From: Chloroflexota bacterium
GTDB lineage: Bacteria; Vulcanimicrobiota; JAMCWD01
DNA length: 42,271 bases
Reading direction: 5' to 3'
NCBI GenBank assembly: GCA_023475345.1
Contig: JAMCWD010000023.1
Coordinates: forward strand, 1 to 42,271
The notes beneath the pieces are model-generated. The model saw only the letters and a program-made list of their open reading frames with translations. It had not been told where the DNA came from and made no database searches. A program made the position numbers and the translations under genes. Of the stretch, positions 16,355-24,296 are shown piece after piece; the stretch's first letter is position 1, and the number at the start of each line of letters is the position of its first letter.

Positions 16355-16706
16355 TTCTCCATTTCCCTGCATATCCTGCGCATTTTCGACGGATCGCTTC
16401 CTTTTCCTTTAACCTGATAATTCACTGATACCAGGAACCACAGGGGGGCAAAAAATAATTTTTTGCCGGGCGGAACTGAAAAAAGATTCACCCTAAATAA
16501 CTATTGTCCCGGAATTTAAGTTTTTACTACCTGGCCTGTGCTTATGCAAACCCGGGAGAATTCGACTCCGCCGTCGATAGCCTGAAGGAAGCTTTCAGGC
16601 TGGATCCCGGCCGGAAAGATAACGCTCTCAAGGATAAAAAGCTCTCTCCGATTTTCAATTATCGGGGTTTCAAAGATCTTTTCAAGTGATTTAGAACTGA
16701 AGCGAC
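16355..16706. other. Intergenic region with AT hairpin and a TPR gene remnant
   Basis: About 350 bases between remA and the TPR lipoprotein. The part next to remA holds a perfect palindrome, GGCAAAAAA-TAA-TTTTTTGCC (16447-16467), which could be a terminator or a structured leader. The rest is a TPR-like coding remnant on the plus strand. I see no clear promoter match for remA-gmk. Confidence 0.5.
16504..16689 (+). pseudogene. C-terminal TPR-protein remnant
   Basis: A 61-codon frame with TTG as its first possible start, and no ribosome site. It encodes a single TPR-like unit (FYYLACAYANPGEFDSAVDS, LKEAFRLDP), then the ending typical of TPR C-termini (DKKLSPIF, GFKDLFK). It looks like the last ~55 residues of a longer TPR protein whose upstream part is gone, rather than an intact gene. 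It converges on the TPR lipoprotein gene at 16707-18785. It could instead be a very small functional protein, which I consider less likely. Confidence 0.45.
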
Positions 16707-18785
16707 CTACATATTTGGCTCTTTTAATAATTCGTCCAGACCTTTTATATAGTCGAGGTAATTTCCCTTTACAAGGTATTGATTGAGTTCGTCAAGCTTT
16801 TTCTTTTCGATTTCTTTTTTCTTTCGGGATCCCTGCGATTTATCTTCAAGCAACCTTGCCAGCCGTAGCGATTCTTTCAAATACTTCATAAATTCGGGAG
16901 TGAGCATCAATGCTTCTCTTTTTTGCCATGATATAAGTTCGTTACATACATTAAGGAGGGCTTCGCGCGCCGGATCGGTCTCTCCCTGTAAAAATAAAAC
17001 ATTTCCAAGCTTTACTGCGGCATCGGTGGAGTTGTCATTGTTTGCCGGGTTTGAAAAAGCCCGGCGGTACAACTCCACCGATGCCGCAGTTTCTCCCAGG
17101 GCGTTATGTATATCCCCGGCTTCTATCAGGAACTCAGGGCTGTCATTTTCGGAAGGGAATGCGCTCTGTTCGGTTTCATTCAGGATAAGGCGGGCCGCCT
17201 CCGGGGCGTTTTCGGATACTTTCATCTTTGCTGTCAGCAGTGCAGCCAGTTTGCTCTCCAGGTATGAAGGATATTTATTTATTGTCCTCCGGCATTCCGC
17301 CTCCGCCTCGTTGTATTGAGAGTTATCGTAAAAAGCGTTTGCAAGCATAAACCTGTTTTTCGCAGTATCCGTATCCGGGACTTTATTCAAAACGGAAGAT
17401 GCCTCTTTCAGTAATTTCTCATCCCCGGTTCCCGCCCCGGCAAGCATAATCATCGCCTTAACGCTTTCAGAAGTATCCGGCGCTATTTTCATAAGGTTGG
17501 TGAGGACTTCTTTCGCGTCGTCCTTCCTGTTCTTGCATAATAATATCGTACCGGTTCGGAGCAAATTTTCCACGTATATCCCTTTATTCGCCGATTTTAC
17601 CAGCGGATTTTTAAAATTGCCTTCCACAGAAGTTTTTCCTGTATTAGAGATGTTTGCAAGCGACTTTTCCAGATCGTTGATTTGCTCAAGGGCATCGGAA
17701 TATTTCTTCTCTTTAAACAGCGTCTTCGCCATAACCTTTTTCGATTCGATGTTATCATTATCATACTTTACAATCGAACCGTCGTAATCGGCTCTTGCCA
17801 CTACATCGACTACCATTCCGAACAGTACTTCATCTTCAGTATCAGTATTTGCATTTTTATTTATCAGGCTTGTTTCCCTGTTTATTTTGTCGGTAACTTT
17901 ATCAAGCAGCGCCAGCGCCTGCTTTTTATCTCCTTTTTTCAATAAGATCGCCGCCAGGTAGATCCTGGCTTCGTAAGAATTATAATTTTCCGGATACTTC
18001 AATATTATTTTTTTAAAATATTCAGCCGCCTTATCATAGTTATCCAGCATGTAATAAGTGTAGGCAAGCTGGAAGATGACCTCTACGGGCGCATTATTAT
18101 TCTTTTCGACCAGGCGTTCCATGCGTTGTATTTCAGGCAATATGCCCGATATATTGCCTTTCACAAGATGGAACTGAATCAATAAAATACCCGCATCAAG
18201 CCCTTCAGGGGTTGCCGGAGAGCTTTCCACCAGTTTTTTAGCCTCGTTAAATGCTTCATCAATATACCCGCAGTTGTAAAATGAAGTTGCGATCTCTAAA
18301 CGTATGGCTCTTTTTCCTATGCCGTTACCCGGCTCCATGTCCAGGAGACGGGAAGCTTCCCGGAAATGCCCGATGCTTTCTTCAAAAGCAGTATCATAAA
18401 TCTCATAACCGAAACCTCTGTCTTCCTTGGTTTTCTGAAGGATCAACTGGCCCAATGTGCTTTGAGCATCTGCAGCTTGCAAATGAGACGGATTGGATTT
18501 AAGGATTTGTTCCAGCCGCCCGCGCATCTCGTCATAATTCATAGATCCCGAATTGTTGATTTCTGGAATCTGCCCGGATTGAGCCGTTTTATTGTCCCGC
18601 TTTCGCTGGCAGCCTGTTATGAAAATGGAAAAAACAGCAAGCGCCATCAAACCGATGATTAGCAGGTTTTTGAAAGATTTTACCTCCTCAATTATGCAGA
18701 GGTCGTTTTTCAGGAATTTCCCTTCCCGGATGCTTCCGGAATTTTCCTGATTATTCTTTGTTTTTAAAATATTCATTTTAGACAC
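16707..18785 (-). CDS. TPR-repeat lipoprotein
   Basis: The 692 residues carry a hydrophobic segment (about 37-58) ending in the lipobox FITGC, then a Q/K-rich linker and many helical TPR-like units. Clear units include EVIFQLAYTYYMLDNYDKAA, EYFKKIILKYPENYNSYEAR and DNSQYNEAEAECRRTINKYP. TPR domains are protein-binding scaffolds; the lipobox predicts membrane anchoring outside the cytoplasm. The N-terminus is odd: 36 polar residues precede the signal core. Either GTG 18785 or ATG 18776 could be the start, and both lack a good ribosome site. The gene follows the seven-repeat propeller lipoprotein on the same strand after 165 bases, so the two may be co-transcribed. Function unknown. Confidence 0.82.
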   Translation of the reverse strand: MSKMNILKTKNNQENSGSIREGKFLKNDLCIIEEVKSFKNLLIIGLMALAVFSIFITGCQRKRDNKTAQSGQIPEINNSGSMNYDEMRGRLEQILKSNPSHLQAADAQSTLGQLILQKTKEDRGFGYEIYDTAFEESIGHFREASRLLDMEPGNGIGKRAIRLEIATSFYNCGYIDEAFNEAKKLVESSPATPEGLDAGILLIQFHLVKGNISGILPEIQRMERLVEKNNNAPVEVIFQLAYTYYMLDNYDKAAEYFKKIILKYPENYNSYEARIYLAAILLKKGDKKQALALLDKVTDKINRETSLINKNANTDTEDEVLFGMVVDVVARADYDGSIVKYDNDNIESKKVMAKTLFKEKKYSDALEQINDLEKSLANISNTGKTSVEGNFKNPLVKSANKGIYVENLLRTGTILLCKNRKDDAKEVLTNLMKIAPDTSESVKAMIMLAGAGTGDEKLLKEASSVLNKVPDTDTAKNRFMLANAFYDNSQYNEAEAECRRTINKYPSYLESKLAALLTAKMKVSENAPEAARLILNETEQSAFPSENDSPEFLIEAGDIHNALGETAASVELYRRAFSNPANNDNSTDAAVKLGNVLFLQGETDPAREALLNVCNELISWQKREALMLTPEFMKYLKESLRLARLLEDKSQGSRKKKEIEKKKLDELNQYLVKGNYLDYIKGLDELLKEPNM

Positions 18786-18906
18786 GGAGGATCAAAACTC
18801 CATCCTTATTTTTTTCGGCCCGGTGGAGGAAATAGCGCACTATTTCAAGGTGCTGCCGTTCTTTTTCAAGATGGTGCACATGTGAAATATCCCCGAATAC
18901 CACCAT
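18778..18906 (-). CDS. Possible 42-codon ORF upstream of the TPR lipoprotein
   Basis: A short frame starting ATG at 18906 and ending in a TAA that lies between the two possible TPR-lipoprotein starts. The peptide is charged and His-rich (FGDISHVHHLEKERQHLEIV). No ribosome site is seen and I recognise no family. Its overlap with the downstream start would allow coupling, but it may equally be chance, or the decayed end of a gene disrupted by the propeller locus. Low confidence. Confidence 0.2.
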   Translation of the reverse strand: MVVFGDISHVHHLEKERQHLEIVRYFLHRAEKNKDGVLILRV

Positions 18907-18950
18907 CTTGGAGTATGATCGAAAAAGATAACCGGCCTTACATCCGCATC

Positions 18951-20291
18951 CTAGAGGCCGCCGTTACTGTCAAGCTTAACGACCCAGTAATCGGTGTTTC
19001 CGTGATTGCCCGAAACATCGCCATCATTCGACTCGGTTTCACTGACTACGATATATCCGCCGTCGATGGACTGTCGAATCGACCTTCCTCTGTCAGATTC
19101 CGAGCCGCCCAGAGATTTCTGCCATTCGATATTTCCCTCATCATCAATCTTAACAACCCAGCAATCATTGCTTCCGTGATTGCCCGTAACATCATCATCA
19201 TTAGAACTGGATTCGCCGGTAGCGATATATCCGCCATCTGCGGTCTGTTGTATCGACCAGGCATAATCATTGCTTGTGCCGCCCAGGCATTTCTGCCATT
19301 CAATGTTTCCATCATCGTCAACTTTTACAACCCAGTAATCATTTGCTCCGTGATTGCCCGAAACATCGTCGTCATTAGAATAAGTTCCGCCGGCAACGAT
19401 ATATCCGCCATCAGCAGTCTGTTGTACTGACCTTGCATAATCCAATCCCGAGCCGCCATAGCACTTCTGCCATTCGATATTTCCCTCATCGTCAACTTTT
19501 ACAACCCAGTAATCATTTGCTCCGTGATTGCCTGTAACATCGTCATCATTCGATTGGGTTTGACCGGCAACGATATAACCGCCATCAGCGGTCTGTTGTA
19601 TTGAATTGGGGCTGTCATAAGCTGAGCCGCCGTAGCATTTCTGCCACTCAATGGTTCCCTCATCATCAAGCTTCACGACCCAGTAATCCCTTTCTCCGTG
19701 ATTGCCTGTAACATCCCCGTCATTCGAGAAGACTTCACCGACTACAACATATCCGCCGTCCGCGGTCTGCTGAATCGAATAGGCTCTGTCATCTCCTGTT
19801 CCGCCGAGGCATTTCTGCCATTCGATATTCCCATCATCGTCAAGCTTCACGACCCAGTAATCGAAATCCCCGTGATTGCCGGTAACATCGCCGTCGGTTG
19901 AATAACTTATACCTGCAACGATATATCCGCCGTCTGCGGTCTGCTGTACAGAAGTGGCAATATCAATACTTGTGCCGCCCAGGCATTTCTGCCATTCGAT
20001 AATGCCGGCATTGTCAAGCTTAACGACCCAGTAATCTGTATTCCCGTGGTTGTCCGTAACATCGCCGTCATTCGAAGAAGCTCCGCCGGCAACGATATAT
20101 CCGCCGTCTGTAGTCGTTTGTATTGACCTTGGATCTTCCCAGCTTGTGCCGCCCAGACATTTATCCCATGTATCGAGAGAGGGGGCGGAGTCCGTTCCGG
20201 AGAAATATACTCCACAGCCGGATATAAAAAGAACCGCTGCAGTTATTAGCAAAATTACCCGAACAACCCAAATCGAATGATATTGCCGCAT
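18951..20291 (-). CDS. Seven-repeat beta-propeller lipoprotein
   Basis: The 446 residues begin with a signal peptide and lipobox (LFISGC, Cys26). Seven consecutive repeats of 58 residues follow, each of the form WQKCLGGT-x(n)-SIQQTADGGYIVAG-x(n)-DGDVTGNHG-x-x-DYWVVKLDDxGNIE. The repeats fill almost the whole mature protein. Seven equal beta-rich units predict a seven-bladed propeller; the first unit starts WDKCLGG and the last ends shortly after KLDS. Similar DGGYIVAG repeats occur in secreted proteins of many bacteria, of unknown function. Most units carry one Cys near the start (WQKC). The start is well supported by AAAAGGAGG. The TPR lipoprotein lies downstream on the same strand. Confidence 0.85.
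   Translation of the reverse strand: MRQYHSIWVVRVILLITAAVLFISGCGVYFSGTDSAPSLDTWDKCLGGTSWEDPRSIQTTTDGGYIVAGGASSNDGDVTDNHGNTDYWVVKLDNAGIIEWQKCLGGTSIDIATSVQQTADGGYIVAGISYSTDGDVTGNHGDFDYWVVKLDDDGNIEWQKCLGGTGDDRAYSIQQTADGGYVVVGEVFSNDGDVTGNHGERDYWVVKLDDEGTIEWQKCYGGSAYDSPNSIQQTADGGYIVAGQTQSNDDDVTGNHGANDYWVVKVDDEGNIEWQKCYGGSGLDYARSVQQTADGGYIVAGGTYSNDDDVSGNHGANDYWVVKVDDDGNIEWQKCLGGTSNDYAWSIQQTADGGYIATGESSSNDDDVTGNHGSNDCWVVKIDDEGNIEWQKSLGGSESDRGRSIRQSIDGGYIVVSETESNDGDVSGNHGNTDYWVVKLDSNGGL
18960..20180 (-). repeat. Tandem 174-bp coding repeats (seven units)
   Basis: The propeller gene is built from seven in-frame units of 174 bases, each beginning at the WQKC/WDKC codons. Units 4 and 5 are especially similar, sharing NHGANDYWVVKVDD at protein level. 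The pattern reflects repeated unit duplication with partial homogenisation. Such repeats can change copy number by slippage or recombination, and can collapse in short-read assemblies. Confidence 0.85.
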
Positions 20292-20311
20292 AATAAAAGC
20301 CTCCTTTTATT
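20292..20311 (-). promoter_or_regulatory. Hairpin enclosing the ribosome binding site of the propeller gene
   Basis: Directly upstream of the ATG at 20291 the message reads AATAAAAG-GAGG-CTTTTATT: an 8-bp stem with the Shine-Dalgarno core in the tetraloop and last stem base. Folding would partly hide the ribosome site. The stem is AT-rich and would melt easily, so any control is speculative. Confidence 0.4.
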
Positions 20312-20529
20312 TGTCCCTGTAAATTAAGCATTATTAGGAAAATATCCTCTTTGAAGCGGGTCGGCACCCTTTTTTCATGAAGTGAAGGAGGCTTCAGGGC
20401 GGAGGGTTTTCTTCATTCTGCCACATAGAACCAGATTCTTATTTTTTTCTTCCCGAAAAACAGCTTGAAGGGAGTTTCGGGACACGCTCGAATTACTGAA
20501 TATAAGACATTTTAATGGGGGCGGGATAT

Positions 20530-21159
20530 ATGGAATTTTACTTTTCCATTATAGACATTATCGAACATTCTTTTATTTTGTTCGTTGCAGGCATTATCAG
20601 CGCACTTGCTTCTGGGATTATAGCATATAAAAGGAGGAGGTCGTTTATCGGCTTTTTCTTCGTCGGGCTAATCTTAAATCTGCCAGGGATTTTGATCACT
20701 TATTTCGTTGCGGCGCGGGAATATTCAGCGGAGCCTGAAAACAAGGAATATCTCGAACTTAAGCCCGTCCACCTCTCGCTTGCGAGCTTGTTTGTCACAG
20801 GTTTTGCTACTCTGTCTCTTTATATCACAATTCAATTATTACAAAAATTTGCAGCAACTCTTATTCCTCTTTTTGAAGGTATGAATATGGCGCTCCCCCA
20901 GTCAACTCAAATTATATTTTCAGCTTCTCGATTTACGGACAAATACTGGTTTTTAATAATGTTTATCTGGCTTGTGTTGCTTTATATCTATTTCAAATGG
21001 GTACATCTTGTTTCAGTTAAAAAGAGGCTTGCAATCACAATAAAAAAACATGTTATCGTGTTTATTATTGTCTTCGTTTTCTTTTATCTTATAGTGTTGC
21101 CTTTTATTACTTGGTCCACCTGGCTGCCGCTTTATATACCCACAGAAACCTTACATTAA
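20530..21159 (+). CDS. Polytopic membrane protein with GspF-like C-terminal segment
   Basis: About 209 residues with five or six hydrophobic segments and no certain family. The middle part, FVTGFATLSLYITIQLLQKF then LIPLFEGMNMALPQSTQIIF with SRFTDKYWF, resembles the C-terminal membrane half of type II secretion/pilus GspF proteins, where the pattern LPxxT-x(n)-S-x-F-x-x-x-YW is common. The cytoplasmic GspF domains are absent, replaced by two N-terminal membrane helices and a basic loop (YKRRRS). I prefer ATG 20530 (GGGGGCGGGAT upstream) over 20515. It could be a signalling or assembly membrane protein; function unknown. It faces away from the propeller gene. Confidence 0.6.
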   Translation: MEFYFSIIDIIEHSFILFVAGIISALASGIIAYKRRRSFIGFFFVGLILNLPGILITYFVAAREYSAEPENKEYLELKPVHLSLASLFVTGFATLSLYITIQLLQKFAATLIPLFEGMNMALPQSTQIIFSASRFTDKYWFLIMFIWLVLLYIYFKWVHLVSVKKRLAITIKKHVIVFIIVFVFFYLIVLPFITWSTWLPLYIPTETLH

Positions 21160-21309
21160 AAAAATTTCTCTCCGAAAAATACAACTTATTATGCCGCCGG
21201 TTAAGACATGAACGAGCGGCATGGTTATAGCACTGGAGAAGGAACTATCCATAATAATAAATAGAAATAGCCGGGATACACCCCTGCGCCGAACTGACAA
21301 TTTTTATAA

Positions 21310-21582
21310 TTACTTCTTCCTCAACACTATCTTGATCGAGATCCACGGGATCAGGAAAAACATGATGGCGCATATTTTGGTGAATGCCAGGATGGAATAA
21401 TATATGACATCGAAATCATGCCTGCTTAGCCCGAAGAGTTTAGAATGGATGCCGTAAGCCCAGCCCGCGCCCGTCAGGTAGAAAACGAAGGAAAATATCA
21501 ACAGGGCATAAGTAAGCAGGAAACACCACAGAAAAATACCGCCCAGCTTTTTCAGGAAAATGTTCTGTTCCTCATTATTCAT
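21310..21582 (-). CDS. Small two-helix membrane protein (DUF6868-like)
   Basis: A 90-residue protein with two long hydrophobic segments flanking a short loop (WAYGIHSKLFGLSRHDFDVI). The arrangement matches the DUF6868 pattern known to me from other bacteria: WC near the first helix, then a H-x-x-x-F-x-L-S-x-x-x-F-D loop, then a second helix with a K near its start. The start chosen is ATG 21582, preceded by GGGGAGGGG at good spacing. The reading frame is open for another 59 codons upstream, but that part is repeat-derived sequence. Function unknown; family assignment is from memory of the motif. Confidence 0.6.
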   Translation of the reverse strand: MNNEEQNIFLKKLGGIFLWCFLLTYALLIFSFVFYLTGAGWAYGIHSKLFGLSRHDFDVIYYSILAFTKICAIMFFLIPWISIKIVLRKK

Positions 21583-22003
21583 ACAGGCCCCTCCCCTATT
21601 CCGTATCGTTACCGGGATATTGTTGTCTTCGCCGGAGTTATCCCAATGCCTGCCGGCTGGAGACTGGATCGTCGATCCGGCTTTTTGCCCTCTCTGGGAA
21701 TCTGTACAATTTAATGCGGTAGTTTTACTTACGCGACATCCCCCGGCCCTGCGGGCCACCCCCTTAACAAAGGGGGAATTTCGGTACCCCAGTTCGTTAA
21801 GGCTGAAGTTCGCATTCTTGCACTGGATACCCGCCTCCGCGGAGATGACGGGTTTTGCTTTCCCGCGACAAGGGCGATTTCGTTTTGCCCGTCATCAAAA
21901 GCAATAACAAAATCCCTGATGCAAAGAAAGGCCCACAACGAATCGGGATGTCTATCACTCAGGCGCTGATTATAACTCCGTCAGGCGCTTTATATAACGC
22001 CGT
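21583..22003. other. Intergenic region rich in dispersed palindromic repeats, no gene
   Basis: A 421-base stretch between the small membrane protein and the Bax-inhibitor-like gene. It contains a cluster of short palindromes (21740-21852). Open frames crossing it have no ribosome site or family signature and run through the palindromes. Confidence 0.6.
21740..21852. repeat. Cluster of REP-like palindromic elements
   Basis: Three units are visible: GGCCC-TGC-GGGCC (21745-21757), CCCCCTT-AACA-AAGGGGG (21759-21776) followed by AATTT, and a CTGGATACCCGCCTCCGCGG element with AGATGACGGG after it (21823-21852). The last two match the style of short dispersed palindromes seen in multiple copies in many bacterial genomes. 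A GC-rich relative of the middle unit lies at 31087-31103. Confidence 0.6.
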
Positions 22004-22738
22004 TTACCTGCTCCTGGTCTTGGCAAGCAGCCTCAGGATTTCCAGATACAACCATATCAGTGTAACCATCAGGCCGAAAGCGCCGTACCATTCCATGTAT
22101 TTGGGTGCTCCCATCTCGGCGCCCTTTTCGATGAAGTCGAAATCCAGTACCAGGTTCATCGATGCTATGATGACCACGAACACGCTGAAAGCGATGCCCC
22201 ACGGGCCGCTGCTATGGATATAGGGGACTTGTATCCCGAAAAAGCCCAGTATGAAAGTTGCCAGGTATATCAGGAAAATGCCGCCGGTCGCGGCCACTAT
22301 GCCGAGCCTCAGGTTATCGGTAACTTTTATAAGCCTCGACCTGTATGCGAGGAGGAGGCAGAAAAGTATCCCGAATGTCAGGCCCACGGCCTGCATCACA
22401 ATGCCGTGAAATTGCTTTTCGAAGATCACCGAAATGCCGCCGAGAACGAGGCCCTCAAGGACTGCGTAAACCGGAGCGGTTACAGGCGACCATTCTTTTT
22501 TGAAAATTGTAACCAGGGCGAATATAAGGCCCCCTATTGTGCCGCCGATTACGAAAGGCATAACTGCGGACGGGTTGGTGGAGCCTAACGTCCAGGGCCA
22601 CAGGGCGGCGGCAACCACCAGGAACAATAATATCGCGGTCTTGTTGACCGTGCCGTCGATTGTCATTGCCTGGGCCGATGCGGCTCCGGCAAAGCTTTTG
22701 AATGTCTCCGCTCCGAGAGCCGGGTTGGCGGTTCTCAT
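22004..22738 (-). CDS. Bax inhibitor-1/YccA-like (TMBIM) membrane protein
   Basis: The 244 residues with seven hydrophobic segments fit the bacterial BaxI_1/YccA-like family: a short N-terminal tail with NPALGAETF, and the motif PVYAVLEGLVLGGISVIFE. The last third has FVVIIASMNLVLDFDFIEKG with the conserved DFDFIE acidic pair, then YGAFGLMVTLIWLYLEILRLL. Homologues form pH-sensitive calcium-leak channels (BsYetJ) or interact with FtsH (YccA), so a role in ion leak or membrane quality control is plausible but not shown. A purine-rich GAAGGGGGAAAA precedes the ATG. Confidence 0.9.
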   Translation of the reverse strand: MRTANPALGAETFKSFAGAASAQAMTIDGTVNKTAILLFLVVAAALWPWTLGSTNPSAVMPFVIGGTIGGLIFALVTIFKKEWSPVTAPVYAVLEGLVLGGISVIFEKQFHGIVMQAVGLTFGILFCLLLAYRSRLIKVTDNLRLGIVAATGGIFLIYLATFILGFFGIQVPYIHSSGPWGIAFSVFVVIIASMNLVLDFDFIEKGAEMGAPKYMEWYGAFGLMVTLIWLYLEILRLLAKTRSR

Positions 22739-22970
22739 TTCAATTTTCCCCCTTCTGTCCTATTTGGTTTCGGTAATTGTTGTATTTGCCGCCTGTCGTA
22801 TCCTTTGCGGCGGTATTCCGTATTCATTAAACATTAGTATATAGTAGGGCAATAAAACTGTCAAAGGCGGGAGGCGGTGGATTATATGATCCTGGTTTTT
22901 TCATTCTCTGCGGCTCCGTGCGGTTAATAGCGAAAATATATCTTGAACCGGCAGCCCACGAAGCCTGCAC

Positions 22971-24248
22971 TTATTTTTCCGGCTCTCCGGCTTCCCCGGC
23001 CTGTTTCTCTTTTTCAAGCTCCAGCCATTTCTGCTCGATATTGCGGAGACCTTCGAGCGCCCTCTGGCGGAGCAAATCGTTAACTTCGGGAGTGAATATG
23101 CTTATTGCCTGTTTGTAGCAGCCTTCGGCCTCCCGGAGCACGGCGGCGAGATCTTCCGAGGGTATTGCAATCAGGGTCTTTGCAAGGTTCAAGAGAGCTA
23201 TGCCCCGTTCGGCGGGAAATTGGGGAAGGGTGTATATTTCCAGCGCGGCATTGAAACAACGTGCCGACTCGACAAGTTCGGGCTCGCTCCTCCCCGGAAG
23301 GTTGAAAATCGCAATTCCCAGCGCATTGAATATGGCGGCCTTTATGCGGTCGGGTCTCCTTATTACCTGGCGGTAACGGACTTCATGCCCGTTTTCTATG
23401 ATTTCCTCATCTTCACTGAAATTGGCGGTCATGACTTTTGCCCAGAAATCCTGACGGTCAAGCTCTTCTTCTTCAGGGCTGCCCTTTGTGATATCCGAAG
23501 CCCTCGATGAATACAACTTCTCAAGGCCGAGGGATTCTCTCAGTTCTTTTATGGCCTTCCTGACAGGCCCGGCATCGCCTTCAATCCTGCCGAGGGCCGA
23601 CAATGCCCTTGCCCTGAAAAACCTCAATGTTTGAGGCACGCTGGGCAACTGGTTACCGCTGTAATAAAATAAGAGGGCGTCATCGAGCAAAGATGCGGAA
23701 TCCCGGAACCTGCCCAGTTCCTGGGCCGCGATTCCCAGGAGTATATCGACGGCTCCGCCGACGCTCACAGGGGGGAGCGGCAAAAGATCATCCATCCTTC
23801 CCGGTACCGCCGCTTCGCCTTCTAAAGTGCCCCTGCCGGTCCCTTCCCCGATAAGGAGCCTGGCTATATAGCTGTCCCCTGTCCGACCGTACAACAGGAA
23901 ATTCAAGCGGTATTCTCTTGCAATGCTCATTGCCGCATCAAGAGCTTCCTTCGACGCCTGTGGTATCTCGCGCCTGATGATAACGGGCTTTATCCTTTTT
24001 GCAAGTTCGGGATAGTCGGCAAGCCTGCTCCTGAAGGCCGACATCAACGATTTGAAAACTTTATTTTCAGGCGAATCCCCGGGGATCAGGGCGATGCCTA
24101 CCCGATAATTCCGCATGAAATATCTTTTGACCCGGTAGATGACATATATAACCAGCAAAACGGCCACTATTGCCAGAACGGGCCAGCTATATTTAACGGC
24201 TAACCTCAACTGGTTAAGCACTGTCTGTAAAAAAACTTGAATATTCAT
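22971..24248 (-). CDS. Membrane-anchored TPR-like protein
   Basis: The 425 residues have one membrane helix (about 20-41) followed by a basic stretch (RVKRYFMRNYR), so the bulk probably faces one side as a soluble domain. Residues 50-150 form an alpha/beta domain (VGIALIPGDSPENKVF to EYRLNFLLYGRTGDSYIARL), reminiscent of modules that precede TPR in signalling proteins. The rest has helical TPR-like units (AVDILLGIAAQELGRFRDSA, ESARCFNAALEIYTLPQFPA, LREAEGCYKQAISIF) and ends in an acidic, Lys/Glu-rich helix. No catalytic motif is visible. It lies between the MBL hydrolase and the Bax-inhibitor gene on the same strand. Function unknown. Confidence 0.7.
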   Translation of the reverse strand: MNIQVFLQTVLNQLRLAVKYSWPVLAIVAVLLVIYVIYRVKRYFMRNYRVGIALIPGDSPENKVFKSLMSAFRSRLADYPELAKRIKPVIIRREIPQASKEALDAAMSIAREYRLNFLLYGRTGDSYIARLLIGEGTGRGTLEGEAAVPGRMDDLLPLPPVSVGGAVDILLGIAAQELGRFRDSASLLDDALLFYYSGNQLPSVPQTLRFFRARALSALGRIEGDAGPVRKAIKELRESLGLEKLYSSRASDITKGSPEEEELDRQDFWAKVMTANFSEDEEIIENGHEVRYRQVIRRPDRIKAAIFNALGIAIFNLPGRSEPELVESARCFNAALEIYTLPQFPAERGIALLNLAKTLIAIPSEDLAAVLREAEGCYKQAISIFTPEVNDLLRQRALEGLRNIEQKWLELEKEKQAGEAGEPEK

Positions 24249-24296
24249 TACTTACAATCTTTCGGAAAATACAGGCATCGAAAAAATTGATTATTC

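Noticed and set aside
18960..20180. Regularly spaced repeats that might suggest a CRISPR array
   Set aside because: The period is 174 bases, the repeats are in-frame coding units with graded divergence, and there are no short palindromic repeats separated by unique spacers.
22905..22935. The CTCTGCGGCTCCGTGCGG stretch as a possible dispersed repeat
   Set aside because: It resembles short repeats known from other genomes, but there is no second copy in this window to support it.
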